64,000 nt of DNA from JBFMHP01 sp040752855 (GTDB lineage Bacteria; Pseudomonadota; Gammaproteobacteria; RBG-16-57-12). Shown piece after piece: positions 28,247 to 36,554 of this stretch. The first letter of the stretch is position 1. Every line of letters starts with the position of its first letter. The DNA is taken from NCBI GenBank assembly GCA_040752855.1, contig JBFMHP010000031.1:12040-76039 (forward strand), in the 5' to 3' direction. The notes under the pieces are model-generated. The model was not told where the DNA came from. It ran no database searches and saw only the letters and a list, made by a program, of their open reading frames with translations. The position numbers were made by a program, and so were the translations under genes.

Positions 28247-30751
28247 ATGTCAAGCGTAACGGTTAAACAGTTTGCTGAAACGGTTGGGGTGCCGGTCGAA
28301 CGGCTGATCTCCCAACTCGCCGCGGCGGGCTTGCAGGCGGATGCGCCCGATGCGGTGATTACCGACGATGAAAAAATGGAACTGCTCAAGTATCTGCGCG
28401 GTGATCAGGGCAAAGAAGACTCAGCGCTTGAAACGCCGAAAAAGATCACTCTGAAGCGCAAGACCGCCATTGAGCTCAAACAAAAGACCCCCGAGGGCAA
28501 ATCGAAGACGGTCAACGTCGAGGTGCGCAAAAAACGCACCTATGTCAAACGCACGGTGATCGCGGAAGAGGAAAACGCCAAGCTCGAGGCCGAGCGTCTC
28601 AAGCGCGAAGAGGAAGATGCGATCCTGCGCGCGCAGGAAGAGGCCCGCCGCAAGGCCGAGGAGGAGTCACGCGCCGCCGAAGAAGCCCGACGTGTCGCGG
28701 AAGAGGCGCGTCGCAAAGCGGAAGAAGAGTCGAAGAAAACAGCCGAGAAAGAAGGCGAGCGCCGCCGCCCCGCCGCCGAGCCTGTCAAGAAGGAAGAGGG
28801 CGAGGCTGAGAAAGGCCGCGGCAAGCGCGGCGCCAAGGAGCGTGAGCGCGACTTACGCGAGGAATCCAAGTTTGGGCGCAAGGAACTGCACATCTCCGAG
28901 GATAAATTCGAGCGTCACCGCAAGAAGGGCAAGAAGCCCGGCGAGAGAGAGGCTCTCACGGCCAAGCTGCACGGGTTTGAAAAACCCACCGCGCCGATCG
29001 TGCGCGAGGTCAGTATCCCGGAATCCATTACGGTGGCCGAACTCGCCCAGAAGATGGCGGTGAAGGCCGTGGATGTGATCAAGACCATGATGCAGATGGG
29101 TTCGATGGTGACCATCAATCAGGTGCTCGACCAGGAGACTGCGAGTATCGTGGTGCAGGAAATGGGGCATGTGCCGAAGCTGACGCGCGAAAGCGCGATC
29201 GAGGAAGAGATCGCTGCGGTAATCGACAGCTCCGTGGCAGCGCTGCCCCGCCCCCCGGTGGTGACCATCATGGGCCATGTCGACCACGGCAAGACCTCGC
29301 TGCTCGATTTTATCCGCACCACGCGCGTGGCGGCCGGTGAGGCGGGTGGAATTACCCAACACATCGGTGCCTATCATGTCGATACCGAGCGCGGCACGGT
29401 CACCTTCCTCGATACCCCGGGCCATGAGGCCTTCACGGCGATGCGCGCGCGCGGCGCCAAGGTTACCGATATCGTCATCCTGGTGGTGGCGGCCGATGAC
29501 GGCGTCATGCCGCAGACCAAGGAAGCGATTCAGCACGCCCGCGCCGGTGAGGTGCCGATCATCGTAGCGATCAACAAGATCGATAAACCGGAGGCCAATC
29601 CAGACCGCGTCATGCAAGAGCTGGTTGCCGAAGGCGTCATCCCCGAAGGGTGGGGCGGCGATACCATGTTCGTGCAGGTGTCGGCCAAGACCGGTCAGGG
29701 CATCGATTCGTTGCTCGAGTCGATCCTGCTCCAGGCCGAGGTGCTGGAGTTGACCGCGGTTAAGGACGCCCCGGCCAAGGGTGTCGTGATCGAATCACGC
29801 CTCGACAAAGGCCGCGGCCCGGTGGCAACGCTGCTGATCCAGTCCGGCACCTTGCGCAAGGGTGACATTGTGCTGGCGGGCCTGGAATACGGTCGCGTGC
29901 GCATGATGCTCGATGAGGCGGCCAGGCCGGTGGAAGTCGCCGGTCCGTCGATGCCGGTCGAGGTGCTGGGCTTGTCCGGCACGCCGCGCGCGGGTGATGA
30001 GGCCGTGGTGGTGCTCAATGAGCGCAAGGCGCGTGAAGTCGCCTTGTTCCGCCAAGGCAAGTTCCGCGACGTCAAACTGGCGCGCCAGCAGGCGGCCAAG
30101 CTCGAGAACATGTTCAGCCAGATGGCCGAGGGCGAGGTGCGCACGTTGTCCCTGGTCATCAAGGCCGATGTGCAGGGTTCTGCCGAGGCGCTCACCGATT
30201 CATTGCTCAAGCTTTCCACCAATGAGGTGCGCGTGAAGATTGTGGCCAGTGGCGTCGGTGGTATCAACGAGAGCGATATCAATCTGGCGCTGGCCTCCAA
30301 CGCGGTCATCGTCGGGTTCAACGTGCGCGCGGATGCCTCCGCCAAGCGTCTGGCGGAAGAAGAGGATGTCGATCTGCGCTACTACAGCGTCATCTATGAT
30401 GTGATCGATGAGGTCAAACAGGCGATGACCGGCATGCTTGCGCCCGAATTCAAGGAAGAGATTATCGGCCTGGCCGAGGTGCGCGATGTATTCCGTTCGC
30501 CGAAGTTTGGCGCGGTGGCGGGCTGCATGGTCATCGATGGCGTGGTCAAGCGCAACAATCCGATCCGCGTGCTGCGTGATAACGTGGTGATCTACGAAGG
30601 CGAACTGGAATCGCTGCGTCGCTTCAAGGACGACGTCTCCGAGGTCAAAAACGGCATGGAGTGCGGTATCGGCGTGAAGAACTACAACGACGTGAAGGTC
30701 GGTGACCAGATCGAAGTGTACGAGCGCACCCAGGTGCAGCGTAAGATCTAA
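28247..30751 (+). CDS. infB: translation initiation factor IF-2
   Basis: GTPase that places fMet-tRNA on the 30S subunit. The 834-residue product from ATG 28247 (MSSVTVKQFAETVGVPVERL) has the N-terminal IF2N domain, a long Lys/Glu/Arg/Ala-rich coiled region (about 110-235), a second IF2N domain (about 255-305), the G-domain with GHVDHGKTSLLD (about 344-355), DTPGHEAF and NKIDKP, and the C1/C2 domains. Its ligand tRNA is encoded at the head of the same transcription unit. Confidence 0.97.
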   Translation: MSSVTVKQFAETVGVPVERLISQLAAAGLQADAPDAVITDDEKMELLKYLRGDQGKEDSALETPKKITLKRKTAIELKQKTPEGKSKTVNVEVRKKRTYVKRTVIAEEENAKLEAERLKREEEDAILRAQEEARRKAEEESRAAEEARRVAEEARRKAEEESKKTAEKEGERRRPAAEPVKKEEGEAEKGRGKRGAKERERDLREESKFGRKELHISEDKFERHRKKGKKPGEREALTAKLHGFEKPTAPIVREVSIPESITVAELAQKMAVKAVDVIKTMMQMGSMVTINQVLDQETASIVVQEMGHVPKLTRESAIEEEIAAVIDSSVAALPRPPVVTIMGHVDHGKTSLLDFIRTTRVAAGEAGGITQHIGAYHVDTERGTVTFLDTPGHEAFTAMRARGAKVTDIVILVVAADDGVMPQTKEAIQHARAGEVPIIVAINKIDKPEANPDRVMQELVAEGVIPEGWGGDTMFVQVSAKTGQGIDSLLESILLQAEVLELTAVKDAPAKGVVIESRLDKGRGPVATLLIQSGTLRKGDIVLAGLEYGRVRMMLDEAARPVEVAGPSMPVEVLGLSGTPRAGDEAVVVLNERKAREVALFRQGKFRDVKLARQQAAKLENMFSQMAEGEVRTLSLVIKADVQGSAEALTDSLLKLSTNEVRVKIVASGVGGINESDINLALASNAVIVGFNVRADASAKRLAEEEDVDLRYYSVIYDVIDEVKQAMTGMLAPEFKEEIIGLAEVRDVFRSPKFGAVAGCMVIDGVVKRNNPIRVLRDNVVIYEGELESLRRFKDDVSEVKNGMECGIGVKNYNDVKVGDQIEVYERTQVQRKI

Positions 30752-30753
30752 GC

Positions 30754-31149
30754 ATGCCAGGACATCGCGGATACAATCGGGTCGATCGCATTGCGGATCA
30801 AATGCAGCGCGAACTTGCGGAGCTGATTTCCTATCAGCTCAAGGACCCGCGCTTGGGCATGGTGACGATCACCGGCGTGGAAGTCAGCCGCGAGCTGGAT
30901 CACGCCAAGGTGTTCGTCACCCTGATGACTGACGCAGAGGATGCGAAGCAGCAGGCGGTCGCCATCCTCAACAAGGCCGCCGGGTTCCTGCGCAAGGAAC
31001 TCGGACGCAGTATGCGCCTGCGCACCATTCCGCAATTGCATTTCGCTTATGATACTTCGATCGATCAGGGTGTCAGACTCTCGGCGTTGATCGACGCGGC
31101 GGTCGCCAAGGACAAAAAAGGCCATACCACGGATGAGTCCGAGGGCTGA
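30754..31149 (+). CDS. rbfA: 30S ribosome-binding factor A
   Basis: Cold-shock ribosome assembly factor that binds the 5' helix of 16S rRNA. The 131-residue product has the single KH-like domain, from RVDRIADQMQRELAELI through DHAKVFVTLM and LRKELGRSMRLRTIPQLHF to the short Lys-rich tail. It starts 2 bases after infB. Confidence 0.95.
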   Translation: MPGHRGYNRVDRIADQMQRELAELISYQLKDPRLGMVTITGVEVSRELDHAKVFVTLMTDAEDAKQQAVAILNKAAGFLRKELGRSMRLRTIPQLHFAYDTSIDQGVRLSALIDAAVAKDKKGHTTDESEG

Positions 31150-31154
31150 GCCGG

Positions 31155-32069
31155 GTGCGCCGCAAAGAACGGGGCCGCGCTGTCAGCGGCATTCTCTTGT
31201 TGGATAAACCGCTCGGGATCAGCTCCAACGCCGCACTGCAAAAGGTCAAGGGGATCTATCGCGCCCAAAAGGCCGGGCACACGGGAAGTCTCGACCCGCT
31301 GGCGACCGGCATGCTGCCGGTCTGCCTCGGCGAGGCCACCAAGGTTTCCGCCTATCTGCTCGATGCGGACAAGTATTATCTGGCGCGCTGCAAGCTGGGG
31401 GTAACCACCACCACTGGCGACAGCGAGGGCGAGGTCGTGGCGCAGTATCCGGTGGGCGAGATTTCCGAAGAAAGGCTGCAGGCCGTGATCGCATCCTTCA
31501 TCGGCGAGATCGAACAGATCCCGCCCATGCACTCGGCCCTCAAGCGTGATGGGGTTCCACTCTACAAACTGGCGCATCAAGGCATCGAGATCGAGCGCGA
31601 GCCGCGCCAGGTGGTAATCCACGCCCTGACGGCGCGGCGCGTGGAAGAGACGGTGCTGGAACTTTCGGTGCATTGCTCCAAGGGCACCTACATCCGCACC
31701 CTCGCTGAGGATATCGGCAAGGCCTTGGGCTGCGGCGCGCACCTGATCGGACTGCGCCGCGAGTGGGTGGGCGGCTTCGAGCGCCGGCCGATGCATACCC
31801 TGGCCGAGCTGCAGGAGGTTGCGGCGCAAGGCTTGGAGGCGCTGGATCGGTTGCTGCTGCCGATGGACACGCCATTGACTGCGATGCCGACGGTCGAGCT
31901 GACCGATGATGCCGCGTTTTACATCCAGCGCGGCCAATTCGTGTTCGTTCCCCAGGCTCCGGCCGCCGGTCTGGTCAGGCTCTATGCCGGGGAAAAACGC
32001 TTCCTGGGTGTTGGCGAGGTGCGCGATGATGGTAAAATCGCGCCCCGAAGGCTAGTCAATATCCAGTAA
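31155..32069 (+). CDS. truB: tRNA pseudouridine(55) synthase
   Basis: Makes pseudouridine 55 in the T-loop of tRNAs. The 304-residue product starts at GTG 31155. GILLLDKPLGISSN (about 12-25) is followed by the catalytic Asp in GHTGSLDPLATGMLP (about 41-55) and by CSKGTYIRTLAEDIG. The C-terminal PUA-like domain ends with the RRLVNIQ tail. Confidence 0.96.
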   Translation: MRRKERGRAVSGILLLDKPLGISSNAALQKVKGIYRAQKAGHTGSLDPLATGMLPVCLGEATKVSAYLLDADKYYLARCKLGVTTTTGDSEGEVVAQYPVGEISEERLQAVIASFIGEIEQIPPMHSALKRDGVPLYKLAHQGIEIEREPRQVVIHALTARRVEETVLELSVHCSKGTYIRTLAEDIGKALGCGAHLIGLRREWVGGFERRPMHTLAELQEVAAQGLEALDRLLLPMDTPLTAMPTVELTDDAAFYIQRGQFVFVPQAPAAGLVRLYAGEKRFLGVGEVRDDGKIAPRRLVNIQ

Positions 32070-32124
32070 TTCAATGTAAAATACCGCCTTTTATATTTAT
32101 GGGACTATTTCAGGAGTAACCCCA

Positions 32125-32394
32125 ATGACCATGACTGCTCAAGACAAACAGAAGATCATCAACGATTACAAGCGCGGCGAGCGCGACACCGGCTCCCCCG
32201 AGGTGCAGGTTGCGCTGCTGACCGCGCGTATCGAAGATCTTTCCAACCACTTCAAAGATCACACCAAGGATCACCATTCACGTCAGGGCCTGCTGCGCCT
32301 GGTCAATCAGCGCCGCAAGCTGCTCGAGTACATCAAGAACAGCGACGTAGCGCGTTACCGCGACCTCGTAAGCCGCCTGGGTCTGCGCAAGTAA
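32125..32394 (+). CDS. rpsO: 30S ribosomal protein S15
   Basis: Primary 16S-binding protein of the platform. The 89 residues match the family throughout: GERDTGSPEVQVALLTARI, HFKDHTKDHHSRQGLLRLV, RRKLLEYI and YRDLVSRLGLRK. CAGGAG precedes ATG 32125; ATG 32131 is a minor alternative. It is coupled to pnp as in E. coli, where S15 represses its own translation. Confidence 0.97.
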   Translation: MTMTAQDKQKIINDYKRGERDTGSPEVQVALLTARIEDLSNHFKDHTKDHHSRQGLLRLVNQRRKLLEYIKNSDVARYRDLVSRLGLRK

Positions 32395-32428
32395 GACTGT
32401 TCTGAACTCATCTTTTAAGGAAACCGAC

Positions 32429-34522
32429 GTGACAACAGCGATAACAAAGACATTCCAGTACGGTAATCACACCGTGAAATTGGTGACGGGTGAGATCGCC
32501 CGTCAGGCAAGCGGCGCAGTAATGGCGAGCATGGGCGATACTACCGTACTGGTTACCGCTGTTGTAATGAAGGAAGCCGATCCTGGGCGCGACTTCTTCC
32601 CACTTACCGTGAACTACCAGGAGCGTACCTACGCTGCCGGTAAGATCCCGGGCGGCTATTTCAAGCGTGAAGGCCGTCCGACAGAAAAGGAAACGCTGAC
32701 CTCGCGTCTGATCGACCGTCCGATCCGTCCGATGTTTCCCGATGAATTCACCAACGAGGTTCAGATCATCGCCACCGTCATGGCGCTCGACCCGCAGATC
32801 GATCCGGATATCCCGTCGATGCTGGGGGCTTCCGCCGCCCTGATGCTCACCGGTTGCCCGTTCAACGGTCCCTTGGGCGCGGCACGCGTGGGCTACAAGA
32901 GTGGCCAGTATCTGCTCAATCCCACGGCCGCGGAGCTGAAGGATTCCGATCTGGATCTGGTCGTCGCCGGCACTGAAAGCGCTGTATTGATGGTTGAATC
33001 CGAAGCGAAAGAGCTGCCGGAAGACGTGATGCTCGGGGCCGTGGTGTATGGCCACGAGCAGATGCAGACCGCCATCCGCGCCATTCGTGAATTGGCCGCC
33101 GAGGCGGGCACCGTCTCCTGGAATTGGACCGCCCCGGCGAAGGATCTTGAGCTGGCCAATGCCGTCGCCCAAGCCGGCAAGGCCGATATCGCTGCGGCCT
33201 ATCAGATCCGCGTGAAGCAGGAGCGCTACGAGCGCCTGAGCGCGATTCGCCAGGCGATCACCGAAAAGCTCTGCCCCGCAGGGGCTGAAGCGCCGAAGTG
33301 GAGCCCGGAAGCTGTGCGCACCGCCATCGAGTCACTGGAAAGTTCCATCGTGCGCAACCAGATCCTCGAAGGTAAGCCGCGTATCGACGGCCGCGACACC
33401 AAATCCATTCGCCCGATCTCGGTCAAGACCGGCATCCTGCCGCGCGTGCATGGCTCAGCCCTGTTCACCCGCGGTGAAACCCAGGCCATCGTCACCATCA
33501 CCCTGGGCACCGAGCGTGATGCGCAAATCATCGACGCCATCGAAGGCGAATACAAAGACCCCTTCATGTTCCATTACAACTTCCCGCCGTATAGCGTCGG
33601 CGAGACCGGCATGGTCGGCAGCCCCAAGCGCCGCGAGATCGGTCACGGCCGCCTGGCCAAGCGCGGCGTGGCCGCCGTGATGCCTGCGTTGGAGAAGTTC
33701 CCGTACTCCGTGCGCACCGTCTCCGAGATCACCGAGTCCAACGGTTCGAGTTCCATGGCCAGCGTATGCGGCAGCAGCTTGGCCCTGATGGACGCCGGCG
33801 TACCGGTCAAGGCGCCGGTGGCGGGCATCGCCATGGGCTTGATCAAGGAGCCGAGCGGCTTTGCCGTATTGAGCGACATCCTGGGTGACGAAGATCACCT
33901 GGGCGACATGGACTTCAAGGTGGCCGGTACCGCCAACGGCGTCACCGCGCTGCAAATGGATATCAAGATTGACGGCATCACCAAGGAAATCATGCAAGTG
34001 GCCCTGGCCCAAGCCAAACAAGGCCGCCTGCACATCCTGGGTGAGATGGCCAAGGCGATCACCGCCCCGCGCGCCGATATCTCCGCCTTCGCCCCGCGCA
34101 TCACCACGATCCACATCAATCCCGAGAAGATCCGCGATGTGATCGGCAAGGGTGGGGCCACCATCCGCGCCATCACTGAGGAAACCGGCACCACCATCGA
34201 CATCACCGATGACGGCACCGTGAAGATCGCCGCCGTCGATGGCAACGCCGCCGCTGCGGCGCGCAAGCGCATCGAAGAGATCACCGCCGATGTGGAAGTC
34301 GGCCAGATCTACGAAGGTCGTGTCGCCAAACTGGCCGACTTCGGGGCGTTTGTCACCATCCTGCCGGGACGTGACGGCCTGGTGCACATCTCCCAAATCT
34401 GCGAAGAGCGTGTCGAGAAGGTCAGCGACAAATTGTCCGAAGGCGACATCGTCAAGGTCAAGGTCCTGGAGATCGACAAGCAAGGCAAGATCCGCCTGAG
34501 CATGAAGGCGGTCAACGCCTGA
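32429..34522 (+). CDS. pnp: polyribonucleotide nucleotidyltransferase (PNPase)
   Basis: Phosphorolytic 3'-5' RNA exonuclease, part of the degradosome. The 697 residues start at GTG 32429. There are two RNase PH-like domains (FFPLTVNYQERTYAAGKIPGG; then SALFTRGETQAIVTITLGT and the active-site SNGSSSMASVCGSSLALMDAG, about 437-457, in part), a KH domain (IRDVIGKGGATIRAI, about 568-582) and an S1 domain (GRVAKLADFGAFV, about 630-642). Followed by a strong terminator. Confidence 0.97.
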   Translation: MTTAITKTFQYGNHTVKLVTGEIARQASGAVMASMGDTTVLVTAVVMKEADPGRDFFPLTVNYQERTYAAGKIPGGYFKREGRPTEKETLTSRLIDRPIRPMFPDEFTNEVQIIATVMALDPQIDPDIPSMLGASAALMLTGCPFNGPLGAARVGYKSGQYLLNPTAAELKDSDLDLVVAGTESAVLMVESEAKELPEDVMLGAVVYGHEQMQTAIRAIRELAAEAGTVSWNWTAPAKDLELANAVAQAGKADIAAAYQIRVKQERYERLSAIRQAITEKLCPAGAEAPKWSPEAVRTAIESLESSIVRNQILEGKPRIDGRDTKSIRPISVKTGILPRVHGSALFTRGETQAIVTITLGTERDAQIIDAIEGEYKDPFMFHYNFPPYSVGETGMVGSPKRREIGHGRLAKRGVAAVMPALEKFPYSVRTVSEITESNGSSSMASVCGSSLALMDAGVPVKAPVAGIAMGLIKEPSGFAVLSDILGDEDHLGDMDFKVAGTANGVTALQMDIKIDGITKEIMQVALAQAKQGRLHILGEMAKAITAPRADISAFAPRITTIHINPEKIRDVIGKGGATIRAITEETGTTIDITDDGTVKIAAVDGNAAAAARKRIEEITADVEVGQIYEGRVAKLADFGAFVTILPGRDGLVHISQICEERVEKVSDKLSEGDIVKVKVLEIDKQGKIRLSMKAVNA

Positions 34523-34547
34523 TCTCCAAATCACATCTTAATTCACT

Positions 34548-34571
34548 AAAAGGGCCGCAAGGCCCTTTTTT
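34548..34571 (+). terminator. intrinsic terminator after pnp
   Basis: Four A plus GGGCC (34548-34556), loop GCAA, GGCCC then six T. It closes the rimP-pnp operon. Confidence 0.88.
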
Positions 34572-34586
34572 AATATCTTTCTCCAC

Positions 34587-34895
34587 TCAATCTATGCCGC
34601 GCGCTTTATCATAGGCATCGAACAGGATCTGCTCCAAGCTTGGGGTTGCGTCAATCGTTTTTGAATTGATGGCGATAGCCACGACGTAACCGTTGGGGTG
34701 GTGAACGATCAAGGTGCGTAAGCCGGTGTCGTCGAAATAATTCATCACACCGTTTAAATGAAACGCAAAGCTCCCGTTCATGGCGCTCGCTGAGGCCCAA
34801 CCGAGTTGATCATCGATTACCGAGCGATTGGCCGTTATTTGGTATGTACGTGGGGGATGAAAGTTTCGCGGGCGGTCAAGTGGTGGAAAAACCAT
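34587..34895 (-). CDS. hypothetical protein
   Basis: A 102-residue open frame on the minus strand with ordinary codon use and no signal peptide or membrane segment. The middle has NGSFAFHLNGVMNYFDDTGLR and then TLIVHHPNGYVVAIAINSK (each read in part), which looks like a compact beta-rich fold. No family is recognised. The ribosome-binding site is weak (GAGG lies about 17 bases upstream). It may be a small orphan gene or a fragment. Confidence 0.45.
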   Translation of the reverse strand: MVFPPLDRPRNFHPPRTYQITANRSVIDDQLGWASASAMNGSFAFHLNGVMNYFDDTGLRTLIVHHPNGYVVAIAINSKTIDATPSLEQILFDAYDKARGID

Positions 34896-35010
34896 GGCAT
34901 GCTCATGCAGACCTCTATCAATAGGCTCTGAGCGTATTTCTTCGAAAGTTTAGTGCCGGCGGCCAGGATAGCAACCGTCCTGATGCTATGTGTGAACCGC
35001 TCGAATTGCT

Positions 35011-35087
35011 GTCATTCCAGTGGATGCCGGAATCCAGGAGACTCACCGAAGAGGAAAGCACCGGACTCTGGCATGCGCAGGGATGAC
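35011..35087. repeat. GTCATTCC...GGGATGAC inverted intergenic repeat
   Basis: GTCATTCC at 35011-35018 and GGGATGAC at 35080-35087 bracket the phrases GGATGCCGGAATCCAG and CTCTGGCATGC. This is the layout of the common 'GTCATTCC..GGAATCCAG' interspersed palindromes of proteobacteria. The rest of the 34896-35190 spacer shows no gene. Confidence 0.6.
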
Positions 35088-35091
35088 GGTG

Positions 35092-35108
35092 TTAAGTAAG
35101 TGCCATTC
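35092..35108. repeat. 17-base direct repeat, copy 1
   Basis: TTAAGTAAGTGCCATTC, identical to 49128-49144. It follows directly after the GTCATTCC-type repeat here. In both places GGCC lies within two bases downstream. Confidence 0.7.
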
Positions 35109-35190
35109 AGGCCTGGCTCGGACTAATCCCCCTTAAGACCAGCTCGGAGTCGGTGAGATACGAACTGTATGCTTTGAGTTCTAAGTGTTG

Positions 35191-36114
35191 TCACGGATTG
35201 TTGGAGGCGACCTCAGTTGCTTCTGTTCTGGTCGCAGGAATCCACTGTTTGATGTCGGTCGGCTCGTCTGATCTGTCGCGCGCAGCGGCCGCGCCGCTGT
35301 CCAATGGCGGCGATGCTACGATGAAACACTCATTTTCCGCATTGCAGATGATGCCCTGGTCGTCCCATGGCAATTGCTGATAAAAAGCAGTGCCGTTCAA
35401 GGCGGGATACGGATATTTCAAGATATCGAAGTACGGGGAGGTATCGAAGTCTTTTGGCAGGTACACGGCATTATTGCGATTGTATAGGCGCATATCCCCG
35501 AACTTCTCATGACGCACGATGGGGAGGATCGGATAATGAACCGCGGAAAATGCCGATGCAATCATTGATGAGCAGATCGTCTTGTCCGGGATGCCCAGCG
35601 TGTGCGCGTAGAGACTTGAGTGCCAACGCCGTGGGAGGATGCTAAGAGGTATGACAAAGCGCGCCAAGTCAAACATCTGGCGAAGATTGTAATCAAGCCC
35701 CAGGTGATCGATGACATGGCGGATGATTTTTTGCGCGTCCGTCTGTGTCAGTCCGCGCGGACGGCAGAGCCGCAAATGGTGGTGGCGGTATTTTTTCAGG
35801 GGGGAGATGACGGTGCCCCGGGTCAGCAGCGGTTCAATCAACAGCCGTTCATTTTCTTTAGCGGGGTAAAATTGCAGAATCCGCTCGCGCAGATCGGCGT
35901 CGTGAATATCCTTGAGTCGACCGATGTAGATTGCCGAATGTGACCAGATACTTTGTGTAACAGCCTTGATGAGTTTGCTGGCCCGGCTGTGGCCTTCTAC
36001 CAAGAGGACATCGCAAGGCCGGATCTCGACTAAGAGGCGTTTGAAGTCACACTGGTAACGAGGGATTGGCGTGCTTTCCTTGCTTAACCAGTGCACCAGC
36101 CATTGCCGCAGCAT
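35191..36114 (-). CDS. YiiX/YebB-like NlpC/P60-type cysteine hydrolase
   Basis: A 307-residue protein that looks like a permuted papain-like (YiiX/YebB-type) enzyme. In such permuted folds the catalytic His precedes the Cys: here the His lies in SIWSHSAIYIGRL (about residues 73-85) after a DVLLVEGHSRASKLIKAV segment, and the Cys in DKTICSSMIASAFSAV (about 194-209). Relatives cut peptides, lipids or amide bonds; the substrate here is unknown. ATG 36114 is chosen because GGAG stands 9 bases upstream; ATG 36129 and TTG 36168 are in frame. No signal peptide is clear. It is divergent from the maltodextrin operon. Confidence 0.75.
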   Translation of the reverse strand: MLRQWLVHWLSKESTPIPRYQCDFKRLLVEIRPCDVLLVEGHSRASKLIKAVTQSIWSHSAIYIGRLKDIHDADLRERILQFYPAKENERLLIEPLLTRGTVISPLKKYRHHHLRLCRPRGLTQTDAQKIIRHVIDHLGLDYNLRQMFDLARFVIPLSILPRRWHSSLYAHTLGIPDKTICSSMIASAFSAVHYPILPIVRHEKFGDMRLYNRNNAVYLPKDFDTSPYFDILKYPYPALNGTAFYQQLPWDDQGIICNAENECFIVASPPLDSGAAAARDRSDEPTDIKQWIPATRTEATEVASNNP

Positions 36115-36444
36115 GGATTTTATCTCCATGCCATTCCGAGTTTTATTATTCAATGTTCCCGTTTTCAATTTTAAGCACCCCAGTCATGAAATATACAGAG
36201 CCGCTTAGATCATTTGGGAAATGTTTCGATCCTGATAACAATAATGTTAGCCGTCAGAGTCATTTTTTCCATACGAAGAAACATATTCACAATTATTGAC
36301 TTTTACCTTCTTGCATCGCGCTGCCGATTTGGTTGGAACTGCGCTATGCGCTACCTAATTCGTCCTGACGTCTGCTCATGACAAGGCGGTGCGAATTTTT
36401 GTACCCGCATTGGTAGATCTTACGGCGGTGGTCTATATATCTAG
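36115..36444. other. AT-rich divergent intergenic region
   Basis: This stretch between the YiiX-like gene and the maltodextrin operon is clearly more AT-rich than its surroundings. Apart from the YiiX-like leader at the left end and the promoter-like element that follows, I see no gene, RNA or repeat in it. Confidence 0.5.
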
Positions 36445-36472
36445 TTGTCAGGCAAAAAGTATTGCCTATTTA
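36445..36472 (+). promoter_or_regulatory. candidate promoter with palindromic operator for the maltodextrin operon
   Basis: TTGTCA (36445-36450), 16-base spacer, TATTTA (36467-36472). An 18-base inverted repeat AGGCAA-N6-TTGCCT (36450-36467) fills the spacer exactly, which is where a repressor or activator could act. No regulator gene is encoded nearby. Confidence 0.35.
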
Positions 36473-36554
36473 TCCTATAAAAATATCGGTATAAAACGAC
36501 ATGACGCAAGACGAGGAATCGCCGAACGAGAGCTTATTGCGCTTGTCACGGAGT

